A DNA stretch of 64,000 nucleotides from Spirochaetales bacterium Spiro_09 (GCA_001604385.1 LVBK01000026.1:1-64000); one strand, 5' to 3'; counted from the first letter of the stretch, positions 33,064 to 42,818 are shown. A program made the numbers and translations. Notes: a model not told the origin generated them from the sequence alone.

Positions 33064-33564
33064 TTACTGTTTGACGTACTCGCCAAGGTAGCCGAAGTAC
33101 CCGTTTGCGACGGTGTATTCGTCCCTGGCTTCCGCAAGCGTCGGCAGCCCGTTATTGATCGGGTCTGTATAATCGGCCGAGCTTGCCGCTCCTGCTTCCA
33201 CACCAGCTGATGAAAGATTAGCCCAGTACACCGTGTAAAAGTAGTTTTCCGTCTTTCCCCAGCTTCCCCCGTCGGTAATTTGAATGTGTATGTAGCCTTC
33301 CTCCGCGCTGAAGTTGGGGCTATTGACGATTATTCCCGAAAAACTGATGGCTTTCTCCGCGTTGTCGTACTGTATGAAGAGCCACTGGTCATCGGAGTGT
33401 TTGATCTCGAATCCGTCGCCCCAGGATGACTTCCAGTAACCGACAAGATTCGCGGCGGATGCATCTTCAGGCAATAATTGTTCGCAGGAGAATGCCGTCA
33501 ATGACAGCACGAGGAGCGCGATGAGCGCGATGAGCGCAGCCAGACGGGTAGCGGTGAATTTCAT
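33064..33564 (-). CDS. Lipoprotein of unknown function, controlled by a cobalamin riboswitch
   Basis: No family recognised. Of the 166 residues, the signal peptide ends in LTAFSC with Cys27 as the probable lipidated residue, so the mature protein of about 140 residues is membrane anchored and extracytoplasmic. It has aromatic-rich, likely beta strands (YWKSSWGDGFEIKHSDDQWLFIQYD) and a C-terminal YFGYLGEYVKQ. It lies directly behind the riboswitch and before the receptor gene, which suggests a role as a cobalamin-capture accessory, perhaps analogous to BtuG of Bacteroides. No sequence similarity to BtuG is claimed. AAGGA lies upstream of ATG 33564. Confidence 0.85.
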   Translation of the reverse strand: MKFTATRLAALIALIALLVLSLTAFSCEQLLPEDASAANLVGYWKSSWGDGFEIKHSDDQWLFIQYDNAEKAISFSGIIVNSPNFSAEEGYIHIQITDGGSWGKTENYFYTVYWANLSSAGVEAGAASSADYTDPINNGLPTLAEARDEYTVANGYFGYLGEYVKQ

Positions 33565-33617
33565 GAAATACGTTCCTTTTTTCCGTTCCTGATCCTCGAG
33601 GTACGGAATAGTGCAAG

Positions 33618-33803
33618 CGGTGTGTATACCAAAGTCTCCTGGCTCCGGGGCGTGCGGCGGGTATGCCGGTTTCCTTTTCCGTGCAGCCTTCCCGCACCCG
33701 CGCGACGCGCAGCCATGCAGTGGCAGTCATGACGGAATTGTTCCCTCTTACAGTTACGGGCTAGCGGAGGATTCACACCTCGCTTCCTTTGAAATATACC
33801 GGC
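33618..33803 (-). promoter_or_regulatory. Cobalamin (adenosylcobalamin-class) riboswitch
   Basis: Read on the minus strand, the region contains an unusual GAGGTGTGAATCCTC stem, CCCGTAACTGTAAG, a GCCACTGCATGG element, CGGGAAGGC and the conserved B12 box GAGCCAGGAGACTTTGG at 33629-33645. These occur in the order of the cobalamin riboswitch core. A TTCCGT/ACGGAA hairpin between the aptamer and the lipoprotein start could be the expression platform, acting on translation. Edges are approximate. Confidence 0.88.
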
Positions 33804-33878
33804 TTGAACGTACCGCAAGGAGCGCCTGGCCGTCAAGTCGCATTCCCGAACCGGTGCCTTTTCTGTTAGTATGAGGCC

Positions 33879-34595
33879 ATGTCCAATCCGAAACTCTTCC
33901 GGCTGATTGATCACGCCGTCGAACGGTATTCCATGATCGAAGAAGGTGACCGCATCCTTATCGGCGCTTCGGGCGGCAAGGATTCCACCGCCCTCGTAGA
34001 ATATTTTGCCCACCGCATGATGCGCCGTTCCCGCGGGGGGACGCGCTTCGAGATTGCCGCCCTCCATGTATCAACCGAAATCGGGTCTCCCCTGCATCCG
34101 TCGATTGTTGACGCATTCGGGCGCTGGAAGGTTCCGCTGCATATTGTTCCGGTGTCCGTGCTTGGCCGTCTCAAACCGGGAAAGCGGATGAACTGCTGGT
34201 GGTGCTCAACCCAGCGCCGGACAGAACTCAATGACTTTGCCATACGCGAGGGCTACAATAAAATCGCCCTTGGTCATCACCTGGACGATATTCTTGAAAC
34301 CTTGCTCATGAACGCCCTCACGAAGGCAGAACTTTCAACCATGCCCCCGCGACTTTCGTACGACAAGTATCCGGTGACCATCATTCGGCCGCTCTGTCTT
34401 GCCGACATCCCGCATATTGTGCGCCATGCAGAGGCCGCGGGGTATATGTCGGCTACCTGTACCTGCGACTATCAGGATAACTCGGGTCGAAAAGAGGCGC
34501 GAGGAAAGCTTGACGCGCTCACGGGCGGATCCTACGACGAAAAGCGAAAACTGTTCGATGCGCTTTCCAATATCAAGAAAGAATATCTTCCGTGA
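33879..34595 (+). CDS. TtcA-like tRNA 2-thiocytidine biosynthesis protein
   Basis: PP-loop ATPase of 238 residues in the TtcA/TtuA tRNA thiolation family. The PP-loop SGGKDS is at residues 31-36. A Cys pair, CWWC (106 and 109), and a later CTC pair (194 and 196) could hold an iron-sulfur cluster, and GHHLDDILETLLMN is the family core. It would thiolate cytidine 32 of tRNA if it is TtcA, but the exact target is not certain. TAGTAT is six bases before the ATG, with only GAGG next to the start, so leaderless initiation is likely. Confidence 0.85.
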   Translation: MSNPKLFRLIDHAVERYSMIEEGDRILIGASGGKDSTALVEYFAHRMMRRSRGGTRFEIAALHVSTEIGSPLHPSIVDAFGRWKVPLHIVPVSVLGRLKPGKRMNCWWCSTQRRTELNDFAIREGYNKIALGHHLDDILETLLMNALTKAELSTMPPRLSYDKYPVTIIRPLCLADIPHIVRHAEAAGYMSATCTCDYQDNSGRKEARGKLDALTGGSYDEKRKLFDALSNIKKEYLP

Positions 34596-34646
34596 ACCGG
34601 CAGCCTGATTGTGTTACAATTATGAGATGACAGAAAGGTATGACCA

Positions 34647-35630
34647 ATGACCGGTCTTTCCCGGCTTTTGAACATTCACGAGCGCACATCACTTCCCGAC
34701 AGCCGCACATATACCGCCACGGTGGAAGAATGTCTGTCTGTTCTTGAGCATGAGAACCCGGCAATCAGACCGCCTGATTCCTCCGGGGCTTCCGGCGGTC
34801 TCCTGGAACTTCCCGCACATTTGCCGGCGGTCATTGTGCCCGATTTGCATGCGCGAACGCTCTTTTTCCTTGCCATTATGGAAAGCCGCCCCTTTGATTC
34901 CGGGACACTCTACGAATTGCTTGCCTCGGGCAATGTGATCGTGCTCTGCCTGGGCGACGGCTTCCATGCCGAATCCCGCGCGAGGGAACGCTGGAGCGAA
35001 GCCCTTGAAGAGTATATCGGCGGTTTTATCCAGCACAGGGCAATGGATGGCGAAATGAGGGAATCCCTCTCTCTCATGGAAATGGTCATGCACTGCAAAA
35101 TATCCTTTCCCGACCACTTTCATTTTTTGAAGGGAAACCACGAAAATGTGCTGAACGAGGAGGGGAACGGCAATCACGCGTTCCGAAAATTCGCGCTTGA
35201 GGGTGAAATGGTTCTTGACTGGCTGGTCCGGCAGTATGGCGAAGATTTCGTACATCTGTATGCCCGATTCGAAAAGGCCCTGCCGCTTGCAGCCGTTTCC
35301 GGTGAATGGATGGCTTCCCATGCCGAACCGCACCGTTTCTATTCCCGGCAGGAGCTTGTAGAAGGGCGGTTGAACGCCGACACCATTGCCGGTTTGAGCT
35401 GGACAGATAATGGAGCCGCACAGGCCGATGCGGTAGAGCGGATGGTTGCGGCACACTTGCCCGGCGCCCGCGATCCGGTGTACTTCGGTGGTCATCGTCC
35501 GGTGTCGCAGCTCTATTCCTTGCGGGCCGGCGGACTGTTTGTGCAAATACACAATCCCTCACAAACGCAAATTGCCCGCATCCGGCCCGGATTTCCCTTT
35601 ACTCCCGATCTGGATATTGTGCGTCTTTGA
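34647..35630 (+). CDS. Calcineurin-like metallophosphoesterase
   Basis: Protein of 327 residues with metallophosphoesterase motifs PDLHARTLFF, CLGDGFHAE, FLKGNHENV, SHAEPH and FGGHRP. The usual substrate range is open, including diadenosine polyphosphates or protein phosphates. The start ATG at 34647 is preceded by AAGG. A seven-codon reading frame beginning at 34627 ends in the overlapping ATGA and could couple to it. The gene is unrelated in its flanking sequence to the phosphoesterase at 25103. Confidence 0.85.
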   Translation: MTGLSRLLNIHERTSLPDSRTYTATVEECLSVLEHENPAIRPPDSSGASGGLLELPAHLPAVIVPDLHARTLFFLAIMESRPFDSGTLYELLASGNVIVLCLGDGFHAESRARERWSEALEEYIGGFIQHRAMDGEMRESLSLMEMVMHCKISFPDHFHFLKGNHENVLNEEGNGNHAFRKFALEGEMVLDWLVRQYGEDFVHLYARFEKALPLAAVSGEWMASHAEPHRFYSRQELVEGRLNADTIAGLSWTDNGAAQADAVERMVAAHLPGARDPVYFGGHRPVSQLYSLRAGGLFVQIHNPSQTQIARIRPGFPFTPDLDIVRL

Positions 35631-35653
35631 CCGCGTGATCCATCACCGGTTCT

Positions 35654-37066
35654 TTACAGCGTTTCAAGTTCCTCGGCATCGTTCATCTGGTATTCCAGAA
35701 GCGACGCTTCTATTCCTGAATACACAAGCTGTACCACGACATCGGTGTACCAGAAGCCACGTACCGCCTGTTTTTTGCGGGAAGTGAATACTTCCTGCGC
35801 ATATTCGTTCATTCGGTTCATGTATTGATCATAGGAAAAGAAATCCGGTCGATCGGGCATCCTGCATTGCTGTCGCAATTTGTCCAAAAACTGGTCCATA
35901 TAGTTCAGTATTTTGAAGATGGTGATCGGGCTGCCCGTTTTTTTGTGGGCCGCGGCCATTTTCCCCGACACTGATTCCAGAAGCGATTCAAGCCTGAATA
36001 CGACGCCCCGTTTTTCAAGACCATGCTGCAGGGCGTCCAGGATATAATGATTGCCGCGATAGTAACGGAAAAACTCAAGGATTTGTTTGACGCCCGCCTC
36101 TCCGTGATTCAGAAGTTCCATGGCCTGTCGCGCCAGTGATTCCGGAAGAGCGGGATAGACCTGCACACTGTATGTTTTATACGAGGCATTGCGTTTTTCA
36201 TGCAGGACAACCTCCCTGAAGCGGAACAGGTCATCCCACTTGATCGTGCGGTATACGCTGCCGAGTATGTCCGCTTCTTCCCTGAACTGTTTGAAGTAAT
36301 CGTCTGCGATGCCCGTTTCCTTCAGGATGTTGAAAAACTCCTCGGATATTCTGAGTCCCCCGACCGGAGCGGTCGATTCCATCCGTTTGGCGTTAATGAC
36401 CGGCAAGCCGATTACATCCCAGTGTTTGGACCCCTCTGGACCGAAATTTCCTATGGTCACCTCGCCGATATTGGCCCCGATGCGGATGTGAATTTGAAAG
36501 AAGGCAAAGAGGGTTGAAGAGATGTCGGTTTTATTGCGTAGTTCCCTGATGATATTGAAAGCGGACACCAGGGCGTTCCGTGACGCCTGGCTATCTGTCC
36601 CCTCAAGGAATTCCTCATCGGCCTGATTGAATAATACGCATACCCGCTGCATGTCAACGCAGGTATAAAAAAGCTCGCGCGCGATCAGGGTTTCCCGGTT
36701 TGCCTTGTCCAAATCCCACAGGCGCTTGTCGATGATGTCATCAAAATGAAACATCATCGAATCCCCTTCGATTTTGTTCAGGTATCCGCCGTGCCGCTCA
36801 AGCACAATCTGGAAGGCGGTATACAGACCGTTCAGGAGAATCTGGTTTTCTTTGGGGCTCAGGTATTTTGAAAGACGGGTATAATCCGCAATGTCTATAA
36901 AACCGACGCCCACCTGACCTTCCCTTGAATGTTCCGGTATATGGCCGATTTCATAAATGGCGTTAACCAGATGGCGGGGCAAATAAAATTCTTCGATGGA
37001 GTCCATCAGGTCTTCCTGAAAAGAGACACGGAGCGATTCGTTGCGAACTTTTTCAAATATGTCCAT
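35654..37066 (-). CDS. Class III nucleotidyl cyclase domain protein
   Basis: Cytoplasmic protein of 470 residues. A class III cyclase domain is visible, with metal-binding Asp58 in VGFIDIADYTRLS and Asp102 in NKIEGDSMMFHFDD, then GANIGEVTIGNFG and the WDVIGLPVINAKRMES segment carrying the catalytic Asn and Arg. The C-terminal 150 residues are an unknown helical region. The start is set at ATG 37066, six bases after the pncB stop. A TTG at 37072 is possible. It is the last gene of the sbcD-sbcC-pncB operon. Confidence 0.82.
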   Translation of the reverse strand: MDIFEKVRNESLRVSFQEDLMDSIEEFYLPRHLVNAIYEIGHIPEHSREGQVGVGFIDIADYTRLSKYLSPKENQILLNGLYTAFQIVLERHGGYLNKIEGDSMMFHFDDIIDKRLWDLDKANRETLIARELFYTCVDMQRVCVLFNQADEEFLEGTDSQASRNALVSAFNIIRELRNKTDISSTLFAFFQIHIRIGANIGEVTIGNFGPEGSKHWDVIGLPVINAKRMESTAPVGGLRISEEFFNILKETGIADDYFKQFREEADILGSVYRTIKWDDLFRFREVVLHEKRNASYKTYSVQVYPALPESLARQAMELLNHGEAGVKQILEFFRYYRGNHYILDALQHGLEKRGVVFRLESLLESVSGKMAAAHKKTGSPITIFKILNYMDQFLDKLRQQCRMPDRPDFFSYDQYMNRMNEYAQEVFTSRKKQAVRGFWYTDVVVQLVYSGIEASLLEYQMNDAEELETL

Positions 37067-37072
37067 ACGCAA

Positions 37073-38497
37073 TTATGTATCAGTCCTGCCAAGGAATGCA
37101 AGTTTCAGATCTTTCAATGTTTCGCTTAAGGATACCTTATACACATGGGGGTTCAAAATGCGTAAATAGCTTTTGTCAAAACGGCTCAGGCCGCTTCTGA
37201 CGCGCTTCTGGATTGTGCCGAGCTTCTCGGCGGGGTTGACTCGCGCTCCGTTTCGCATGACAGGCGCAAGGAGGGGTTCTGCCATGGCTGCGGCGAAGGA
37301 AAAGCTTTGCAGGTCGTTTGCCGGGTGATAATAGCGCAGGCACTCCCCGGGGGGAATGTGCTCGCTGCCAAGGGTCAATACATCGGCTTTCGCGCTGCCG
37401 TCCTCGTTAAATAACCTCCACACCTGTTTAACGCCGGGATTGGTCGTTTTCGCGGGATTATCCGACAGTTTCATGGTTGGTTCGGTAGTGCCGGATGCAG
37501 TGGTTCGCTCGGCAAGTTTGTACACTCCCGTAAAGGATGACTCGTTTCCTCCGGTTACCAAATGGGTTCCAACGCCCCAGGTGTCAATTGGAGCCCGATT
37601 TTGAACCAGCGATTCAATAATTTCTTCGGTCAGCTCGTTTGATACGGTAATAGTCGCTTTTGTGAGACCTTCCCTGTCCAGCGCCTTTCGCACCTCCGTA
37701 CTCAAATACTGGATGTCACCAGAATCAAGGCGCACACCGAAATTCTTTCCGCGTTCGGCAAGCCGCTTGCCCACGGCAATAGCCGCCCGGAGACCGGATT
37801 CCAGCGTATTGTACGTATCGATCAAAAAGACCGATGAGTCGGGATAGATATCGGCATAGGCAGAGAAGGCTTCTTCTTCATTGTCAAAGGACATAACCCA
37901 TGAATGGGCCATGGTACCCATGGCCGGTATGCCCCATATCCGGGCGGCAAGCGCATTGCTCGTACCCTTAGCCCCGCCAATGAATGCCGCACGGCTCGCG
38001 CTGAGCGCCCCGTCGGGACCCTGTGCACGGCGCAGGCCGAATTCCATGATCGATCCGCGGTTTGAGGCAAGAGAAATTCGCGCTGTCTTTGTCGCAATCA
38101 GGCTTTGGAAGTTTATTATGTTCAGAACAAGGCCCTCAATGATGGCAGCTTCGATCATCGGCGCATGAACCCGGATCAGGGGTTCATCCGGGAAGACGAT
38201 GGAGCCTTCTTTCATGGCATATATTTCGCCCGAAAAACGGAACGAAGACAGGTAATCAAGAAAGTCCTTTTCGAACAGGCCCCGTTTTTCCAGCCACTCA
38301 AGATCCCCGGCAGAGAACCGGAAGTTCTCGATCGCGTCGAGGAGGGGATCAAGACCCGCGAATACGGAAAAACCGCCCGAAAAGGGATGCCGGCGAAAAA
38401 AGACATCGAACACCGACGGACGGTTCATGTTTTTTTTAAGGAATCCCTGACCCATGGTCAATTCATACAAGTCGGTAAACAGCGCGCTGTGAATCAT
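37073..38497 (-). CDS. pncB: Nicotinate phosphoribosyltransferase
   Basis: Salvages nicotinate into nicotinate mononucleotide for NAD synthesis. Of its 474 residues, the start ALFTDLYELTMGQGFLKKN and the FDVFFRRHPFSGGFSVFAGL segment are typical, and the phosphoribosyl region holds MEFGLRRAQGPDGAL and SGDIQYLS. GGAGG lies before ATG 38497, whose TGATG overlaps the sbcC stop. Its place behind sbcDC and before a cyclase may simply be operon sharing. Confidence 0.93.
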   Translation of the reverse strand: MIHSALFTDLYELTMGQGFLKKNMNRPSVFDVFFRRHPFSGGFSVFAGLDPLLDAIENFRFSAGDLEWLEKRGLFEKDFLDYLSSFRFSGEIYAMKEGSIVFPDEPLIRVHAPMIEAAIIEGLVLNIINFQSLIATKTARISLASNRGSIMEFGLRRAQGPDGALSASRAAFIGGAKGTSNALAARIWGIPAMGTMAHSWVMSFDNEEEAFSAYADIYPDSSVFLIDTYNTLESGLRAAIAVGKRLAERGKNFGVRLDSGDIQYLSTEVRKALDREGLTKATITVSNELTEEIIESLVQNRAPIDTWGVGTHLVTGGNESSFTGVYKLAERTTASGTTEPTMKLSDNPAKTTNPGVKQVWRLFNEDGSAKADVLTLGSEHIPPGECLRYYHPANDLQSFSFAAAMAEPLLAPVMRNGARVNPAEKLGTIQKRVRSGLSRFDKSYLRILNPHVYKVSLSETLKDLKLAFLGRTDT

Positions 38498-41400
38498 CAA
38501 TACACCTCCGTCCGGATTGTCGAGCCGGAACCAGTTTTGCAAATTTCAATACGTCCCGGTATACGGTTTCTCAGTTCGGCGACATGGGAGACAATGCCCA
38601 CCATGCGGCTCCCCCGAATTTCGTCCAGTATGGCGATTGCCCGCTCGAGGCTTGCCTCATCCAGTGAACCGAATCCTTCGTCGATGAATACGGCGTCCAG
38701 CTGGATGCCTCCTGAGCGGGCCTGTATGGAATCGGCAAGTCCCAGAGCAAGCGATATCGATGCCATAAAGGTTTCACCTCCGGACAATGTTGCCGAGGGC
38801 CGAGCCCGTCCGGTATAGGCATCCAGTATTTCCAGATCGAGGCCGGACAGACTGTTTCCCTTGCGGTAGCTGTCGTTCAGCCGGATGCGATAGCGGCCTT
38901 CACTCATGCGCTCAAGACGGGTATTCGCGTAGGCGGTAATCTCTTCAAGATACATTCCCAGAATCCAGGCATCAAAGCTGATATTGAGCGGGTTGGCGCC
39001 GGACAGATCATCGGCAAGCCGGCGAAATCGTCCCGCCTCTATGGAACGCTCGCTTCGCAGTGTATCAAGTTCGTCACGCTGCCCTTTCAGGGCATCGAGG
39101 CTGGAGAGTCTGGCGTTCTCGTCGCGCAATTGACTGGATAATGCGGCATGGAGCTCCTCAAGCCGGTTCAGTTCAGCGTCCGCACTCACCGGGTCGGGCC
39201 CGTTCCAGGCGGACGTTTCTCTTTCGAGCTGTGAAGCAAGACTGCGGGCTGCAGATATTTCGCGATGCCAGAGCGCGGTCTCTTCCTCGAGTTTCAGTAA
39301 GTGCTCCTCTGTCCGGACTGAGGCTTCCATTTCCTCCCGGCTCCGGAAGCCTGCACGGCGGCATTCTGCCTCGAACCGCCCTTCGGTCTCTGTTTGTTCC
39401 TTCATCAATAGATCAAGCGACTCTTCCAGTGTCCGGAAGGTTGCCTCAAGGGCGGAATGTCGGGACATGGTTTCGGTCAGCCGGTCGGCATGGCCGGCAA
39501 TCCTGGTTTCTGCTGCAAGAAGGTCGGCCGAACAGCGATCAAGCATCTCGCTCGCTGTTTTCCCGTCGGGTTGCAGTCCGTCACTGAAGGCTTCGTGGTA
39601 ACGTGCCTCTTTTTGCTTGCACGCTTCACGGAGACCGGCATATTCTACCTCAAGGCGACCGATTTCATCTGTCTGCCTTTCCAGCTCATGTTCCCGCTCC
39701 CGTTTTCGTTTAAGCAACTCTTCCCGTTCCCGTGCCGAGCGCTGTGCCTTTTGTAGCGTGTCAAATGTTTTCTGGGCATGCTCCGCCGCGCGCTTGACCA
39801 GTACGGCTGCTTCTTCAGCGGAGGGAATGGCATCGGCGGGAATACAGGCTGGATCATCGGCACTTGCCGCGGCGCAATACCGTCTGACGGCTTCCTCCCG
39901 GCGTGATTGAGCTGCCGCCCGGTTATCATTTCGATTTCCGGCGTCAGAGACCGCCCGTGCATGATCCCGTTCGAGGCTCGCAATTCTGCGCTGGGCCGCT
40001 TCAAGCCGCTCTTCCGCATCAATGCCGTGCAGTCCGTTGCGCCCCGCGGGAGCAGGATGTTCGCAGGAACCGCACACGGGGCATGGTTGCCCTTCCGCGA
40101 GGGCGAGGGCTAACACTGCGGCCGATTCCTTCCGGGCGCATGCACGGACTTCCTCGGAAAGCGCCTCCGTTTCGGCACGGGCGATTTCTAAATCCCTCTC
40201 AAGTGTTCTTCTGAGGGTTTCTGCCGCCTCGAAGGCCTGTTCATGGCCCCGGAGTGCAGCGGTATCCTGTTCGTATGCTTCGGCCAGCTGTTTCAGCTGT
40301 TTTGCCTTTTCAAGGGAGGCACGGGCTTCTGCGTGGACGGTAATGCATATTTCAAGGGATTCGCCCCCATCCTCAAGAGCCTGAATCTGCTGCGTCAGGA
40401 GGGTATGCTCTTCCTTTGTCACGACACGCTGTTTTTTCACCGCATCAAGTTGTTTTTTTATCCGGTCCCGACCGGCAATTTCTTCTTCGAGCGTTTCTTC
40501 GATGCGGGCTGCCACGCGCAGTTGTTCCTGCCGGAGCAACAGGCTGTTTTTTTCGGCCGAAAGGCTGGAGATAAGGGGTTTCTCATCTTCAAGCTCCAAC
40601 AGACGCTTGCCGGTTTCGGCACGGTCTACACTGATCCGGTCCCGATCGATGCGTGTTTTTGCCAATTTTTGTTCCAGTTGACGGAGAAGGATCAAGCGTT
40701 CGTTAAGCGGAGCTGCCCTGCGGGCACTATCCTGTTCCTTTTCAATTGCGCGTATATGCGCTTCCTGTCCCTCAAGCACCGATACTTTTGCTTTCTGTTC
40801 TTCAAACGCCTTGTAACGGCGCTCTGCCTGTCTTGCCTGTTCGCTCGTGACCGTTGCCTGTGAAATTTGTTTTCGGGCGCTTTCTGTTTCTGCGCCAAGC
40901 CGTTCAATACTACCTGTCAGTTGTTTTCTCTGTTCCTCGTAGGTTTCACCGGAAAATTTTTCCTGGAGCGACAACAGGGCTGCTTCCGTATCCTTTAGCC
41001 GGTTTTCCGCCTCCCGGGCACGGACGCGTGCCAGTTCGGTCACCCTGCCGTATTCCGAAACCGGAAAGAGCTTCGACAGAACCTGTTTGCGTTCGGTGGA
41101 ATTCTGTTTCAGAAAGCGGGAAAATTCCCCCTGCGGCAGCAAAACGATGCGGGAAAATTCTTCTTCCGATAGGGCTATCAGGGTAATAATCTTGCGGTCC
41201 GTCTCGCTTTTATTGGTATCGGTACGGGAAACCCAGGTGGGGCCTTCCTGTTCGTCAAATGACACTTCCTCCGCACGCGTGCGTATTTTACCGCTTCGAA
41301 CGCCGATGTGTTCCTGGGGCAGTACGCGTCTGATGCGGTAACGCTTTCCCGAGAGTGTGAATACAAGCTCAACGGAGCTTTCCTCCTCATCCCGGGCAAA

Positions 41401-41604
41401 GTGGCTGCGCATTTCCTTGACCAGTCCCTTCCTCGAGCCGGGGGCCTGACCGTAGAGGGCGTAGGTCAATGCGTCGAAGACAGTCGTTTTTCCTGCTCCC
41501 GTTTTACCATATACCAGAAAAATATCCCCGAGTCCCGTAAAATCAACGGCGTGGCTTCCCCTGAACGGACCGATATTGGTTATGACAAGGCGTTCCGGTT
41601 TCAT
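38497..41604 (-). CDS. sbcC: Exonuclease SbcCD, ATPase subunit SbcC
   Basis: SMC-like ATPase of 1035 residues that pairs with SbcD to process hairpins and double-strand breaks. Walker A is GKTGAGKTT at residues 33-41. Long coiled coils flank a zinc hook, CPVCGSCEHP near the middle. The signature LSGGETFMASISLALGLADS and Walker B LDAVFIDEGFGSLDE are near the C-terminus. The start at 41604 overlaps sbcD by ATGA. A longer frame upstream is inside sbcD and not used. Confidence 0.95.
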   Translation of the reverse strand: MKPERLVITNIGPFRGSHAVDFTGLGDIFLVYGKTGAGKTTVFDALTYALYGQAPGSRKGLVKEMRSHFARDEEESSVELVFTLSGKRYRIRRVLPQEHIGVRSGKIRTRAEEVSFDEQEGPTWVSRTDTNKSETDRKIITLIALSEEEFSRIVLLPQGEFSRFLKQNSTERKQVLSKLFPVSEYGRVTELARVRAREAENRLKDTEAALLSLQEKFSGETYEEQRKQLTGSIERLGAETESARKQISQATVTSEQARQAERRYKAFEEQKAKVSVLEGQEAHIRAIEKEQDSARRAAPLNERLILLRQLEQKLAKTRIDRDRISVDRAETGKRLLELEDEKPLISSLSAEKNSLLLRQEQLRVAARIEETLEEEIAGRDRIKKQLDAVKKQRVVTKEEHTLLTQQIQALEDGGESLEICITVHAEARASLEKAKQLKQLAEAYEQDTAALRGHEQAFEAAETLRRTLERDLEIARAETEALSEEVRACARKESAAVLALALAEGQPCPVCGSCEHPAPAGRNGLHGIDAEERLEAAQRRIASLERDHARAVSDAGNRNDNRAAAQSRREEAVRRYCAAASADDPACIPADAIPSAEEAAVLVKRAAEHAQKTFDTLQKAQRSAREREELLKRKREREHELERQTDEIGRLEVEYAGLREACKQKEARYHEAFSDGLQPDGKTASEMLDRCSADLLAAETRIAGHADRLTETMSRHSALEATFRTLEESLDLLMKEQTETEGRFEAECRRAGFRSREEMEASVRTEEHLLKLEEETALWHREISAARSLASQLERETSAWNGPDPVSADAELNRLEELHAALSSQLRDENARLSSLDALKGQRDELDTLRSERSIEAGRFRRLADDLSGANPLNISFDAWILGMYLEEITAYANTRLERMSEGRYRIRLNDSYRKGNSLSGLDLEILDAYTGRARPSATLSGGETFMASISLALGLADSIQARSGGIQLDAVFIDEGFGSLDEASLERAIAILDEIRGSRMVGIVSHVAELRNRIPGRIEICKTGSGSTIRTEVY

Positions 41605-42818
41605 ACGTTCACGCCGTCCTCTCGCGTGCATTCTGCAAGCAGTTCTTCGAAGAGCGTCTGACGGCTTTCATCGATATTCCCATAGAGCATCTCCTGAAAG
41701 CGTTTGAAATCGTCTGAAGCGCTCCTGACGGTTTTTTGCATTTCCGCTTCAACCCTGTTTCGGGCGGTGCTGTCCGTTTCCCTCTCGAGCCCCTGTTTCA
41801 GGCTCAAAAGCCAGGGAAACTTCGGCTTCAGAAGATTGACCGGGTTTGCGACCAGATCATGGTCATCAAGGCAAATTTCAAGATAATCGGCGGCAAAGCG
41901 GTCAAATGCGGTTCCCGAATAGAAGTCATCGAACGATCCTGAAAGGCGGCGAACGGCGCGCAGAGGCTGAAAGGGAATTGGCTCCACGCTTACGGGCCAG
42001 GAAGGCGTGGAAGTGTCGATTTCAACGCGGAGGAACACTTTCACGGTTTCCGCCTCGTCAAAGGCATAGGCAAGGGGGGAACCCGCATAGTACATGCGGT
42101 CGGTTATCTTCTGGAAACGGTGCAAATGGCCGAGGGCGGTATAGGCAAACCGGGAGAACAGCGCCGGGGAAACCTGTTCGGCTGTCCCCAGAAAAATGCG
42201 CTCGGACGAGGATTCCGCTCCTCCTGTCGTAAACAGGTGGGCCGCAAGAACCGCGGGAATCCCGTCGAGTTCCGGTGAATCGAGGAGGAGGGAAAAGCGG
42301 CGGGACGCCTCGCGCGCAAGCTCTGCCTGCGAAAGAAGAGCCCCCCCTGCATCATCAAAGAGAGTCGGTTCCTCACCGGTACTTCGGGATTGTTCCGGCT
42401 GCAGGGTTCCTGCGGCCAAAAATGGCAATAAAAAGAGAGCTAGTTTTTCCGTTCCTTTGGATAGTATAATGGGAGTAAAGGAATCTTCCGGATTGCAGAT
42501 AATATGTATATGCCGGGTTCCCAGAATTCTGTCGGCGAAGGCAAGCCGTTTCGCCGAATCATGATTTCCCGGAATGACCGCGATGGTTACTTCCGGGCAG
42601 GCGTCGCGGCAATCGGCCAGAAAGGCACTGAACAGAGCGACAGCTTCCGCCGGCGGTACCGTGCGGTCGTAGACGTCTCCCGCGATAATTAGGGCTGCGT
42701 AATCTTCCCCGCGCAGTTCATTGACAAGCTGATCAAGAATGTGCTTTTGATCTTCAAGCACAGAGTGTTCGTGCAGGCTTTTGCCCAGGTGTAGATCGCC
42801 CGTGTGGAGCAGTTTCAT
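41601..42818 (-). CDS. sbcD: Exonuclease SbcCD, nuclease subunit SbcD
   Basis: Metal-dependent nuclease of 405 residues (Mre11 homologue). Phosphoesterase motifs are HTGDLHLGKSL, IIAGDVYDRTVP, IPGNHDSAKRL, AAHLFTTGG and TALGHLHRFQ. It heads the operon sbcD-sbcC-pncB-cyclase. TAGAGT is six bases before the ATG and no ribosome-binding site is evident, which fits leaderless initiation. Confidence 0.95.
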   Translation of the reverse strand: MKLLHTGDLHLGKSLHEHSVLEDQKHILDQLVNELRGEDYAALIIAGDVYDRTVPPAEAVALFSAFLADCRDACPEVTIAVIPGNHDSAKRLAFADRILGTRHIHIICNPEDSFTPIILSKGTEKLALFLLPFLAAGTLQPEQSRSTGEEPTLFDDAGGALLSQAELAREASRRFSLLLDSPELDGIPAVLAAHLFTTGGAESSSERIFLGTAEQVSPALFSRFAYTALGHLHRFQKITDRMYYAGSPLAYAFDEAETVKVFLRVEIDTSTPSWPVSVEPIPFQPLRAVRRLSGSFDDFYSGTAFDRFAADYLEICLDDHDLVANPVNLLKPKFPWLLSLKQGLERETDSTARNRVEAEMQKTVRSASDDFKRFQEMLYGNIDESRQTLFEELLAECTREDGVNV

